From Lingula anatina (lineage: Eukaryota; Brachiopoda; Lingulata; Lingulida; Lingulidae): 64,000 bases of DNA. Location: contig NW_019775424.1 of assembly GCF_001039355.2 (NCBI RefSeq), positions 251,740 to 315,739 on the forward strand, in the 5' to 3' direction. Each line of letters opens with the position of its first letter. The first letter of the stretch is position 1. Below the pieces are notes generated by a model that saw only the letters and a program-made list of their open reading frames with translations, did not search any database and had not been told where the DNA came from. Positions 50,394 through 61,735 of this stretch are shown piece by piece. A program made the translations under genes and the position numbers.

Positions 50394-50709
50394 ATCTTCC
50401 AGAAAATTTATTTTTCTGTCTGTAATATTGTTGTTATTATACCCTGTACAGCTCACTTATGATTTGTAAAGATGCTGGGAAGGGGGGGTACACTACATGG
50501 GAGAGTAATATTGAAAGGAAAATATTCTTCAAAATATTTTGAAGAGCTTATTTCACCCAGAATTGTAAAGTCTGGTACAATTGTGAAAGCAGCATTATGA
50601 AAGTCAGCATTTCAAAATACATGAAACAATATTTTACATGACTTGCATGTAGGCCTATAAAAGTTCGAAAGCCAGGAAGATGAATTCTTCACTTATATTA
50701 AATTAAATC

Positions 50710-51733
50710 TTTTGCACATTACGACATTTTTTATTCAAGTGTAAAATAAACAGAGCAAATGTGAATAATTGATCAAAAGCCTGTCCTGCTCCATCCCATA
50801 ATATTATTGTCCATCCCATAATGCTATTGTCTATCTTGTTACAATCAAACAGTCTGTATGAGGTATTGTAATAAAGATTCTGAAAATCATGCACTGGTGT
50901 TTGTTTTTCAATGCTTGGTTTTCAGCAAATTTTACTCATTAATGAAAGAAAGAACCTCAGCTTTCAAGGTCAGTACGCAAGGTTTACTATCGAGAAGCAC
51001 TGTAGCCTCCATTTCATGATGACAATGACAACAGAACTAAATCAAATTGAAATACAATTGTCATATCTCATTTTGAAAAGGGCACATTTTTGAAGTTCTT
51101 AAAAGAACAGTAAAAAAGTAGCAGCCCCATCCTGCAGTAAGGATAAACATGTAATATTTTAATATAATTACAGTCTATGTGACAAATAATCACACAATTT
51201 GTTTTTGAAATAACAATAGTTTTTATCTTTCTGTTCATTCCCATACAATACAATTGGTCCCTGAACTGAGTCTTGTCACACAAGAGAAAAGTAACATCAC
51301 TTGGGCTTCACACCTCCAAACAATTTCCTCTTTCAAGTGTACAGTTCTGAAACTTAATATGCCTATCTCTAAACATATAAATAACTTTAATGAGACTGAA
51401 AAGTCTGAAAGTGGCTTCCAGAAACTGTGTACAAATTAGACTGTTTTAACTTAAATTGTAATAACTTTAGACAAATCCACAGATGAATTTTCATCAGAAT
51501 AAGTATTTGTTTCTCTCCATCAGTTCACAGTTCCACTACGTCTCTGCCTTAAAAAGCAAACTGTCACATTCTCAAATGTAGACGGAGTAAATATCAGCTG
51601 CCTTTTAGACAAAAGTATCTCTTTTGTATCTACACAGAGACCTGTCTGTCCCAGTTAAGCCACTGTATCATAACCCAGTTTCTCTCAAAACTGAGGAATT
51701 CAAAAGCCTCTGTCACTTCACATATCAACCTGA
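50710..51733 (-). other. SF3B4: SF3B4 3' UTR with poly(A) signal at 50735-50730
   Basis: Minus-strand AATAAA at 50735-50730 is the first canonical hexamer found after the SF3B4 stop, giving a 3' UTR of about 1 kb. It would overlap the opposite-strand RAP1GAP transcript by roughly 180 bases. Confidence 0.45.
50870..50893 (+). terminator. RAP1GAP polyadenylation signal
   Basis: AATAAAGATTCTG, cleavage expected around CATGCA, downstream TGGTGTTTGTTTTT. First such well-formed combination after the duplicated region. Confidence 0.55.
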
Positions 51734-52192
51734 TCACCAACTGGTGCTGTTGTTGCTGCTGCTGCTGTTGTTGTTCGGTTGTCTTGGAGGAGCTGGTGGC
51801 GGTGGCGGGGGAGGGGGTCGCATTCCTGGGGGTCCTCTTGGGGGTGGAGGTCTCATGCCCCTGGGGGGTGGCATCCCACGAGGTGGGGGTCCGCGCACTG
51901 GAAGAAAAAATTGGAAGTTTTGATCAAAAAGTCGTGGCAGCAATAAATATCCCATTGTGTAATTGTCCAGCCCATAACCCTATACTATTGCGTATCTCGA
52001 TATTCAAACAGTCTGGCTGTATGAAGCATTTTTGGAGGGACTGGGACTGTCAGATTAAGTATGTTATAGGTGTGTGAACAGTTCATATGAAGATATTATG
52101 TGTGAAGTCCATGTAGCAGAAGTATATTCACACAAATTATTTACACAAATTACCCTTAGTAAACATTACAGAGAGAGAAAGATTTATCACAA

Positions 52193-52236
<44 letters not shown>

Positions 52237-52650
52237 TGGCTTTAGCACAAGCAGAAAAAAGTGGTTTCAGTGCAAACAGTGAGAGAGAGAGAATAACAAA
52301 TGTACTCACTAAATGGTGGAGGTGGTCCTCTGGGGGGTGGTCCTCTCCATCCAGGGGGAGGTCTCATCCCGGGAGGGGGTGGCATGCCGGGGGGACCCAT
52401 AGGTCCCATGTTCCACCCCTGGTTCCAACCTGGAGGCGGTGGACCTGAAAATAGTCAGACTCATTAATATGCTCCATGCCACAAATATACTATTTAAACC
52501 TGCAATTACAATTGATAAATACATTTATTTTATTTATTAATTGTTTATCTTTTTATTTTCCTAAAATGTGCAATGAAAAACATGACTGTGATTTTCATTT
52601 CATTCAGTCATTAATTTCAGAGAACAATCTATCAACATATATACCTTTCA

Positions 52651-52747
<97 letters not shown>

Positions 52748-53891
52748 ACACTTATTCATTTATTGGCCTGTCTTTTAGTTTGATGTCTACTCACCAGGTG
52801 GCCTAGGAGGCGGTGGGGGCTGGTTGTTATTGGAGGCCCCACCTGCTGAACTTGTTGGAGCTCCAGACGTTGGGGGTGGGGGTTGTCTTGGAGGTGGCGG
52901 AAAAGGTGGTGGCATTCCACCTAGTTTAAAAGAAGAAAATGTCAATTCTACAGTAGATATTTATTTTTACATCTCAACATATGCTATGTCCTATTAATTA
53001 GGTCAAATATTCTTAACTTTAAATGCTATCAGTTTGCAAATATTTATCTTTAACTTCTCATCCAAAAAAGGAAAAATGAACACTGCACAAACAATATAGA
53101 TATGCTATTATATTTTGACACTGGCAATAAGAGTGAGGAAAAAGTCTTCTATCAATGGGACTTATTCAGTCAGTTTTGAAGTGCACTTAAAACCAACCTT
53201 TTAATTGTTCAGTAAAGATATTCACATTGCACAAAATATATTAATATTCCAACATACTATGATAGTTACTGTACTGTGGACAGTTTTGTATCATAGTTAC
53301 AACCAAGGCTTATACGCAAAATTTATACAGTACATATCAACAACAAGAACAGGTATAATAAATATTCTCACCTGGGGGTGGCACTCCCATCGGAGGGTGT
53401 GGGTATCCGCCCATTCCTCCAGGGGGTGGTACAGGGGGTGGTGGCATAGGCATCCCACCTGGTGGTGGGGGAAATGGTGGGGGCGGGGCACCTGTCATTG
53501 ATGGGTGCACTGAAACAAAAATAAATAACTTATCATTTTACAGAAAAAATTTAAAATGAGCCTTTGTAGATTGTGTTTTTTAAACACCCCAACAACCAGA
53601 AACTAGTAACATTGACAGTTTTCTTTTCTGATATGGATTTCACTACTGTAGGCAGTTGCAACCAAAGTTCTAGAAAATGTCTTGATAAAGACATGGATCG
53701 TTGATACTTACTTCCCATAGGAGGTGGAGGAACACCAGAAGGAGGTCCCACACTGGATGGAGGAGGGGGTGGAGGCGCCATTGATGGAATAGCTGGAGCT
53801 GCAGGTGCAGCAGGGGGTGGTGGCGCATCAGCAAACAGCTGGTGAGGTCTGTCTGCCTGCGCTAGGGGGTTCTGGGCTGCCAGAAGGCGCT
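51734..53891 (-). CDS. SF3B4: SF3B4 exons 6-10 (Pro/Gly/Met-rich tail)
   Basis: Exons 53891-53712, 53509-53372, 52920-52795, 52444-52310 and 51897-51734, all phase 1, so any of the three middle exons can be skipped without frame change. Repeats of PPPPGM, RGPPPRG and GGMPMPPPP type, plus [12 protein letters not shown]. Such low-complexity tails in SF3B4 are disordered. The end is encoded by CAG/CAA/AAC-type trinucleotides and reads as an Asn/Ser run before STSW. A 95-bp CA microsatellite lies in the intron at 52657-52751. Confidence 0.93.
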
Positions 53892-55973
53892 CTGTAAAGA
53901 GAATTTGAAATAAAATTTAAATATCAGTATACAATTATGTTATATTTGTAACAATTTGAGGGAAAATGCCTGAATAGTGACCAAGGATCCAATCCAGGAC
54001 ACTCACTTCATGCAAGAGCTCTACTACTATTGAGCCTGGGTCTACACTGGCCAGTCATTACATACTGTTATATTTTTTCACTGGATATAATTTGGATAAA
54101 AAATGCTATCCCTCAAATTTTACACAGAATCATTAAGTACATACTGTTCATAAACAACAATTTATTCTTTGAAAAATGATTTAGTTTCTAAAACCCAGGT
54201 TTTTCAAGCCAACTTCACTTCAGATTGCTTGAAATAGTTGATAGTTTGATACTTGCTGCCAGTGACAGGAGTTCTTCAACTTATGTATAGACTGAGCACT
54301 GGTGAATCCCATAATGCTAATGCATTTATGTTTTGGTGACAGCACTGACAGACCCCTTTCCAAATTTGGCCGTATTTTTTTTCATTAATATCAATTTTTA
54401 TAAGTAGTATTAACTTAGGTCTACCTATTAATGAATAAAAATAAACTTTGCAAATGGAGGGAAAATAAGATCACTTAAAAAAGTCCATTTCTCAAATGCT
54501 CTGTATTTGTCACAGCTCACGTTATTCTAAAAATAATGGCCCAGGAGATAAGTTACCTGCTGCAGATCCATGTCTCTCTCCCTTGGAATCTTTCTTGAAG
54601 GCGTATGATATCGTGATTGCTCTGTTACACAAGTATTGGCCATTCATTGCTTCTATTGCAGCATCAGAGGCATCAAAATTAGCAAAGTTGATGAAGGCGT
54701 AGCCTTTAGAGTTCCCTGTATCTGGATCTCTCATAATCTGAATTACAAAAGTAAACATTACAAACTACAATATAATAATGTCTTCCTATTCATTAAATGA
54801 TACATTAATTTTCTCATTTTTTCTTCATTCAACATAATTTTCAAAATGACTTTCTTTATTCTTTCCTTTATTTTATTGCATTACATGAGAAATTCCACTC
54901 ACTTTGGGAGTCTGAAGAATCACTCCAAATGCACTAAATGTGTCATACAACAGTTTTTCATCGACCTCAGGGTCCAGATTGCCTATAAAGATGTTGGCAC
55001 CCACGTCCAAATTCTTCTGGTGTGCTGAGGCCTGGGAAAAGAAAGTCATGATATTTAAGTTTTCATCTCATTCATGCAAACTTTGTCTTTGAAATAATTC
55101 AATATGTAATAGTCTTGAATAATATTCAATAATAATAATTATAATCAGGTTGCTAGAATAAGAGTTTCTAGTTTCTTAAACAGGAATTCACCCAGGCTGT
55201 ATATTAAACTAACTATCTGCTTCACACCATTCTATATACCGCTCAAAATGAGAACACAAGTAAAAGCTTACAACAGAAAAGTAAATTTGCTAGTCCATGA
55301 ACGATTACATGCAAAAAACTATTACCTTATTCACTCTTATTGGTTTCCCATATAATTTGATCATATTCATAATTTTAATGGCATAATCTGCATCCTCTTC
55401 TCCCAAGAACTCAATGAAACCATATCCCTGGTGTGTTTGTGTCACGCGGTCCTTGGGCATATGGACATTTACTGGAATAACACAAAAAAGTAACAAATAT
55501 TTATAAAAAGTGTGTGAGTGCGTGTGTGTAAGGGCACGTGTGCGTGCTTTGATTCCCATATGTTTATAGTGTGTTAATGTCACACAGTCCTTGGAGGACA
55601 TGTGGACATTCACTGAAATAACACAAAAAATAACAAATATATGTAATCAGTGTGTGAGTGTGAGTGTGTATGCGTGTACACACTGCGATTCTCATGTGTA
55701 TCTTGTGCATTTGTGTTGCGTCTTTGACACTCACTGGAATAGCGCAATTAAAGGGACAATCTTTTTTTCTGTCACTACCTACCCACAGGACCAGCTTGTA
55801 GGAATAATTCCCATAGGATTGCTTCTGACACCTTGTCATCAAGTCCACCAACATATACTGTGGCATCTGTAATCAAAGCAAGGTATGGACAAATTAATGA
55901 AAGTAATAAAAAACAGATCTAGCATTTCTTTTATCGGACATGTAATAATACGTGCAAATACTACTAACACAGG

Positions 55974-56015
<42 letters not shown>

Positions 56016-56412
56016 CTTACACATTTAACGTCAGTTGTTTAATTTAAAGTTAAAAGGGTGAATGTACACAAAAATTTAAAAATGATAATGATATATCCTC
56101 ATCATGTGCCTGTATTTTAGACCAAGTTATGGATAAATATGCGAAAATGAGTCTACAAAATTATGAAATTTTTAACAATAAGTAACAAGGAAAATCCCAT
56201 GGCATGGGTAAATTATGACATAATGCGACCGGCTAAGACAATCGAGTCTGTAGCATGTAAGTGCACAATACTGATCTTAATTTAGCACTTTATCTATTTG
56301 CTCTTGTTTCTTTGTTCCTATACAAAGCAAGTGTACACAAATCCTCTCTCTAACTGAACAGATATGCCGAAAACTTACCTTGATTACGTTCGGCGATCGG
56401 GCCCGCCGCCAT
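51734..56412 (-). CDS. SF3B4: Splicing factor 3B subunit 4 (SF3B4 / SAP49)
   Basis: Component of the SF3b part of U2 snRNP; binds SF3B2 and pre-mRNA near the branch site in the nucleus. Ten coding exons in transcript order: 56412-56379, 55866-55783, 55471-55326, 55031-54903, 54737-54557, 53891-53712, 53509-53372, 52920-52795, 52444-52310, 51897-51734. All phases agree, giving 1317 nt, 438 aa plus TGA (human is 424 aa). Starts [23 protein letters not shown]1 spans about residues 14-88 (RNP2 VYVGGL, RNP1 QGYGFIEF) and RRM2 about 101-180 ([14 protein letters not shown]). Then comes GERHGSAA, an exon matching [10 protein letters not shown]...[14 protein letters not shown], a long Pro/Gly/Met-rich tail, and a terminal Asn/Ser run ending TSW. 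Exons 1-2 also occur in a diverged second copy at 57985-58605. Confidence 0.97.
52657..52751 (+). repeat. CA microsatellite in SF3B4 intron
   Basis: About 46 CA units, the longest in the window. A GA tract also lies at 52201-52232 in the next intron. Confidence 0.95.
54557..55031 (-). CDS. SF3B4: SF3B4 exons 4-5 (RRM2)
   Basis: Exon 4 (55031-54903) reads [20 protein letters not shown], then [20 protein letters not shown], donor GTGAGT. Exon 5 (54737-54557) reads [18 protein letters not shown], then [37 protein letters not shown]. Near identity to vertebrate SF3B4 in the RNP motifs and the helix after them. Confidence 0.96.
55565..55612 (-). pseudogene. Decayed duplicate of SF3B4 exon 3 start (pseudoexon 1)
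   Basis: In intron 2, the minus strand reads GTTATTTCAG then TGAATGTCCACATG..., encoding [16 protein letters not shown] beside the real [18 protein letters not shown]. The acceptor AG is kept. From 55612 to the true acceptor is exactly 141 nt with no stop, so use of this acceptor would add 47 residues in frame within RRM1. Confidence 0.7.
55690..55733 (-). pseudogene. More decayed duplicate of SF3B4 exon 3 start (pseudoexon 2)
   Basis: Minus strand GCGCTATTCCAG then TGAGTGTCAAAGAC, reading [14 protein letters not shown], alignable with the exon 3 start after a small deletion. It lies 121 bp upstream of pseudoexon 1, with the same GTGTGAGTG-type filler between units. Out of frame with exon 3 if read through. 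Confidence 0.5.
55977..56014 (+). repeat. ATT microsatellite in SF3B4 intron 1
   Basis: About 12 ATT units; the homologous tract at 58179-58208 is shorter and interrupted, a clear allele-type difference. Confidence 0.95.
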
Positions 56413-56472
56413 GTTGGTTATCCACGCTTACTTTGACATCGAGGCCAGCCAAGACGATACGCATTCTATGTT

Positions 56473-56476
<4 letters not shown>

Positions 56477-56513
<37 letters not shown>
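56477..56513 (+). repeat. GA microsatellite just upstream of SF3B4 exon 1
   Basis: About 18 GA units roughly 65 bp 5' of the start codon on the minus strand, where it reads CT. It is also present in the second copy at 58676-58709. Confidence 0.9.
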
Positions 56514-56516
<3 letters not shown>

Positions 56517-57565
56517 GGGAGGGGAGGAAGGCAATCAACACTTTTTAAATGCTCGTGTGGTTTTTCGTCAACTAATATTTTCTTGTCCTTTAAATTATCA
56601 GATATCTTTTTAAAACACAAAATAGAAAGAAAGATGGCAAAAATTAGCACCTTATTAATGAAAAAATTAACGTTTTTAACTAACGACGTGAAAAGACAGA
56701 GCAGTCACCGAGCAGTGTAATAGCACAGTTAGATTTTATTATGCAAGGATCAAGTCAAGAAACCTATGTTATTTTGAAATATAATGTCATCCGTAAGGAG
56801 AATATATCTCTATTATACTACATCAGGTTAAATCCTTAATCTAATGCCAAAACCATTGTAGTTTAATGACCGATTAGGTCATCAGTGATTCAAACATTTG
56901 AATTTAGATTCAAATTTTCGGCAGCCTTCGGTGTATTCGAGATGGGTCATATGCTTTTGACTTCGTCCTGAAGATCGAACATATCTGGGAACAGTGGCCC
57001 TATGTAAGCATTATTTTCAAACATTTGAAGCCTTCAGACAGTTTAGTCTGTAGTCCCAGCATGGCCTTTTTTCTCACTGCTTTTATTTTTCGTTTCATAT
57101 AAAGAACTATTTAAGATATCTTTGAACTCACAAAAAGAGCAACCTGGAAAAATATTAAATTAAGTTAATCAAACAAACACGAGATGTCATACCCTTTCCG
57201 TTCACCGGAAAGTTCGATAAATCAGTTCAACGCTTCCTATATTTTGCATCGATAAAAGAATATTTGGTGCGATGGATGTGTCACAAAATACCAATTGTGT
57301 CCAGTGCAGAGTAAGTATAGTAGGCCCTACAGGTGTGTGTACTGATACCCTACAACGAATATTTCAACTCTTTTGACTTTGTCACTTCGACAGTAACAAC
57401 TATCAAAATATAGCATTCAATTACCCATAATAGATGTCATTGTCCATTACATCAAAATGTAAGGTACCTGCCAAAGCGTTTATTTCGTTTTTGAACCGTT
57501 TGTTTGTTTTGGGCGATAAATCGAAGCGCGTTCTTTTCTTTCTGATTTGACTAATATTGACACTG

Positions 57566-57566
57566 N
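57566..57566. other. Contig join (single N) between SF3B4 copies
   Basis: Left contig ends in ...ACTAATATTGACACTG, matching 59760-59778; the right contig begins with about 140 unmatched bases and then the SF3B4 intron 2 copy. Confidence 0.8.
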
Positions 57567-57706
57567 AGTTCTGCAAGTTTCAAATCAAAAGGCAAAATGG
57601 TTTTCCACTTATTGTGTTATCGGTAAAAGTGCACGGCGACGGCGACGACGGCGACGACAGACGCAGATGATGGCTATATGTACAGACACATCTGTGTCTG
57701 TACATA

Positions 57707-58675
57707 AAAAGTGTGTGAGTGCGTGTGTGTAAGTGCACGTGTGCGTGCTTTGATTCCCATATGTTTATAGTGTGTTTAAGTCACACAGTCCTTGGAGGAC
57801 ATGTGGACATTCACTGAAATAACACAAAAAATAACAAATATATGTAATCAGTGTGTGAGTGTGAGTGTGTATGCGTGTACACACTGCGATTCTCATGTGT
57901 ATCTTGTGCATTTGTGTTGCATCTTTGACACTCACTGGAATAGCGCAATTAAAGGGACAATCTTTTTTTTCTGTCACTACCTACCCACAGGACCAGCTTG
58001 TAGGAATAATTCCCATAGGATTGCTTCTGACACCTTGTCATCAAGTCCACCAACATATACTGTGGCATCTGTAATCAAAGCAAAGTATGGGTAAATTAAT
58101 GAAAGTAATAAAGAACAGATCTAGCATTTCTTTTATCGGACATGTAATAAATAAGTACAAATACTACAAACTCGGGATTATTATTATTATTATTACTATT
58201 ATTATTATACTTACACATTTAACGTCAGTTGTTTAATTTAAGTTAAAGTTAAAAGGGTTAATGTACACAAAAAATCTAAAAATGATAAGGATATATCCTC
58301 ATCATGTGCCTGTATTTTAGACCAAGTTATGGATAAATATGCAAAAATGAGTCTACAAAATTTATGAAAATTTTAACAAAAAGTAACAATGAAAATCCCA
58401 TGGTATTGTAAATAATGCAACCGGCAAAGACAACTGAGTCTGTAGCATGTGAGTGCACAATAATGGTCTTAATGAAGCACTTAATCTATTTTCTGTTGTT
58501 TCTCTGATGCTATACAAAGCAAGTGTACACAACTCCTCTCTCTAACTGAACAGATATGTCGAAAAACTTACCTTGATTACGTTCGGCGATCGGACCCGCC
58601 GCCATGTTGGTTATCCACGCTTACATTGATATCGAGGCCAGCCACCAGGAAGCCAAGACAACACGCATTCTATGT

Positions 58676-58711
<36 letters not shown>

Positions 58712-59780
58712 ACCTCCACCTAGGATCCAAAATAAAAAAATTATTTTGGATCCTAGCCTCCACTTAATTGCTCGTGTGGTTTTCGTCAACTAATATATTC
58801 TTGTCACTTAAGTTATCAGATATCTTTTTAAAAAACAAAATAGAAAGAAAGATGGCAAAAATTAGCACCTTATTATTGAAAAAAATAACGTTTTAACTTA
58901 CGACGCGAAAAGTCAGAGCAGTCACCGAGCAGTGTAATAGCACAGTTAGATTGTATTATGCAAAGATCAAGTCAAGAAACCTACGCTATTTTGAAATATA
59001 ATGTCATCCGTAACGAGAATATATCTATACTACATCAGGTTAAATCCTAAATCCTAATGCCAAAACCACTGTAGTTTAATGACCGATTAGGTCATCAGTG
59101 ATTCAAACATTTGAATTTAGATTCAAATTTTTGGCAGCCTTCGGTGTATTCGAGATGGGTCATATGCTTTTGACTTCGTCTTGAAGATCGAACATATCGG
59201 GGAACAGTGGCCCTATGTAAGCATTATTTTCAAACATTTGAAGCCTTCAGTCAGTTTAGTCTGTAGTCCCAGCATGGCCTTTTTTCTCACTGCTTTTATT
59301 TTTCGTTTCATATAAAGAACTATTTAAGATATCTTTGAACTCACAAAAAGAGCAACCTGTAAAAATATTAAATTAAGTTAATCAAACAAACACGAGATGT
59401 CATACCCTTTCCGTTCACCGGAAAGTTCGATAAATCAGTTCAACGCTTCCTATATTTTGCATCGATAAAAGAATATTTGGTGCGATGGAAGTGTCACAAA
59501 ATACCAATTGTGTCCAGTGCAGAGGAGGTATAGTAGGCCCTACAGGTGTGTGTACTGATACCCTACAACGAATATTTCAACTCTTTTGACTTTGTCACTT
59601 CGACAGTAACAACTATCAAAATATAGCATTCAATTACCCATAATAGATGTCATTGTCCATTACATCAAAATGTAAGGCACCTGCCAAAGCGTTTATTTCG
59701 TTTTTGAACCGTTTGTTTGTTTTGGGCGATAAATCGAAGCGCGTTCTTTTCTTTCTGATTTGACTAATATTGACATTGGC
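57707..59780 (-). repeat. SF3B4: Second copy of the SF3B4 5' region (exons 1-2), probable alternative haplotype
   Basis: Homologous to about 55507-57565 with scattered SNPs and indels. Contains exon 2 (58068-57985), exon 1 (58605-58572; ATG GCG GCG GGT, a synonymous change) and both pseudoexons, but not exon 3 onward. The first copy ends at the N (57566) in sequence matching 59754-59778 here. Bases 57567-57706 match nothing in the first copy. Low divergence with both copies ending at a one-base N suggests unmerged haplotypes rather than two genes. Confidence 0.8.
58717..58758. repeat. Hairpin insertion present in only one haplotype copy
   Basis: CTAGGATCCAAAATAA then AAAAA then TTATTTTGGATCCTAG, perfect 16-bp arms. 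The corresponding place in the other SF3B4 copy (about 56513-56545) lacks it. Confidence 0.75.
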
Positions 59781-59900
59781 CAAAAGCTTTTCCGCGCGAA
59801 TCTTATTAATTCGATGATATTTGTTTATTCGAGAGGTGTTTAATCCCCGTATATCGATATTATTATCCTCAGGTAAGAGAGCGTAATGCATTACCATTGC
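59634..59900 (-). CDS. Unrecognised exon-like frame, possibly a terminal exon
   Basis: Minus strand shows a long pyrimidine tract (TTTTTTCCTTTCCTCTCCCC) then GGAG and an open frame AMVMHYALLPEDNNIDIRG..., basic in the middle (IRKKRTRFDLSPKTNKRF), ending DNDIYYG-TAA. CpG-containing codons set it apart from the surrounding AT-rich DNA. A partial copy at 57430-57565 preserves the frame with at least one replacement (Ala to Thr). It may be the last exon of a gene whose other exons lie to the right, upstream of SF3B4 on the same strand. Family not recognised. Confidence 0.4.
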   Translation of the reverse strand, partial: AMVMHYALLPEDNNIDIRGLNTSRINKYHRINKIRAEKLLANVNISQIRKKRTRFDLSPKTNKRFKNEINALAGALHFDVMDNDIYYG

Positions 59901-60399
59901 CTCCGGGGAGAGGAAAGGAAAAAATTAATTTTCATCGCTTTTCTGCTTAAGATAGGTGTAGATTTGATAATTTAGGAGGCAAATGCATTGCATCAAGACA
60001 GCTTGGTGATTGAGTACCATTTTAATATATGAATTGAATTAGCTACGATTAAACATTTTAATTTCTTACTTTAAAATTCGAGGTAACCCGTGGTATCCCA
60101 AAAGAGAAGTTTATAAAACTGACGTAAATAAAGCGGTTTGTAAAAATGGAAATGGTGATGTTGACAATGGACGTTCATAAAAATCAAAATCAATTTTCAC
60201 TAAATATATCTTGCTATTAATTCTTCCCTGGGTCTTTAATGTTAACGCTTCTTTATAGAACAATATATGGCTGACATGAAAAACCATAAGACAGAATGAT
60301 ATATCACATATTTTTGGTCTGCATGAAGTTATAAATATTTTTCTTCTCAAGCAACTTTCGTGCATCTGCACTCCCCGGAAAAAAATTGACCACCTTGAA

Positions 60400-60850
60400 C
60401 AGTTTCCTAGCGTGATCCGTAACCTTGTGATAACGATTTTGTCGCAGTACATTTTACCTTAGTTTTCTGCGAGCAAAATAGCAGACGTTCTCATGTCGGT
60501 CATCTCCGTATTCTCTCCGATCACACACGAGAAGAGGTCATGACTTCTGCGGGAGCGTGGCTGGTTAAACGCAGCTGTAGGGTCTTTAACAAGTGTTAAA
60601 GTGTCACCAGCCTGCGTCTTACAGACTCTTCGGCAACTCGGTGACAGTGCTTCGAGACGACCGTATATAGCGTTCTCACATTTCTTCGACTCCATAGAGA
60701 TTATACAAGAGCTTGTAGCGTCGAAACAAAATACTGTCAAAATACTGTGTGTTGTCAGGTTCGCATCGGTAATGCGTAACCTGCGTAGAGACAGTATCAT
60801 TGTGCTGAAGGATTTGAGAAAACTTCGCTAAAAACAATCAGGTCAGTAGT
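60400..60850. promoter_or_regulatory. CpG-rich segment, possible promoter or 5' exon
   Basis: Frequent CG dinucleotides in an AT-rich setting, with open frames on both strands, neither recognisable. On the plus strand ...AAAACAATCAG/GTCAGT is an acceptable donor, so a 5' exon of a gene to the right is possible. Confidence 0.3.
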
Positions 60851-61589
60851 TTAATATTTGATTATTATTTTTCGTCTGGTTCAGGTTGTGTGGGTGATTG
60901 CATAGCCTTAAAAGTAAAACGGCGAGGCGCCTGTCACCTTCATACGCGGTGCCGATAAACCGCACCCAATTTTTGAAATGTTCCAACTCTGAATTCGAAT
61001 TTCATTTAGAAAGTCTTCTTGCGCTGCGCAGTCCATTTGCACATAAAGCATTTTAACTCTGAAATTTAAATATCATATTGCCGTACAAAAAACTCTGAAA
61101 ATACAAATAAAAAATCAAGTTGACTTAAATCTTTTAAATCGGTCGTTGATTCAGTACATATTTGCTTTCTGTGCAGACTGCTTGTTCTCTTTATACTTGG
61201 CTTTGTATGAAGTCAAGTTACATTTTTCACGCAAAGAAGTGACGTTTTGAAATGAATGTAGGCACATTTCCATCCCAAAGTATTTACGTCTACAAGATTA
61301 GAAGCACAAGACTTAAAACCTATATCATAGCTATGTATGTACATAGATATGGTATATATCATAATTTCACACACATCACAGGTTGGGCAAGCGCCTGTTC
61401 CCCGCCACTATTGCTGTCATCAGTAACATATGATATCCCGTCGAAACAAACTAGACTAACCACTCACTTGTCACCCGCATAGTAGGCCTAATACAATGTT
61501 CAAGTAGATAATGATTTATTTGTTAATTCTCATTACATGCAATTAATTATGACAATTAATTCACATTTAGATTATTAATTCTTGTTAAA

Positions 61590-61685
61590 AACCAGTCAGC
61601 CCAGGGTTTTGACCCCGCAGTCTTGAAAGGAAGTCGTCCGCGTTGGAGTCTACACAGTATAGGCGCCGGCCAGTAGCAGGTCCTC
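61590..61685 (-). repeat. Possible tRNA-derived (SINE-like) fragment
   Basis: Minus strand CGCGGACGACTTCCTTTCAA GACTGCGGGGTCAAAACCCT resembles the anticodon and T arms of tRNA-type SINE heads (GGGTCAAAACCC as a degenerate B box). The D arm is poor. No intact tRNA can be folded by eye. Confidence 0.3.
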
Positions 61686-61735
61686 CATGTTTATAAATTT
61701 TGGTGACATTGACGTTAACAGTAGTTTCACTACTA

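Larger units (their letters stand above)
47146..50893 (+). other. RAP1GAP: RAP1GAP 3' UTR (artificially lengthened by duplication)
   Basis: AT-rich, no long frame. AATAAA occurs at 48125-48130, its duplicate at 49993-49998, and at 50870-50875. The last is followed by a GT-rich stretch (TGGTGTTTGTTTTT), a good cleavage context, putting the transcript end near 50893. Removing the false duplication leaves a 3' UTR of about 1.9 kb. Confidence 0.6.

Noticed and set aside
57274-57310. Plus-strand ATG frame MDVSQNTNCVQCR before GTAAGT
   Set aside because: The other haplotype copy changes GTAAGT to GAGGTA, and only 13 codons are present; not supportable as a gene start.
60459-60831. Overlapping frames on both strands in the CpG-rich segment
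   Set aside because: Neither resembles a known family; base composition explains the lack of stops.
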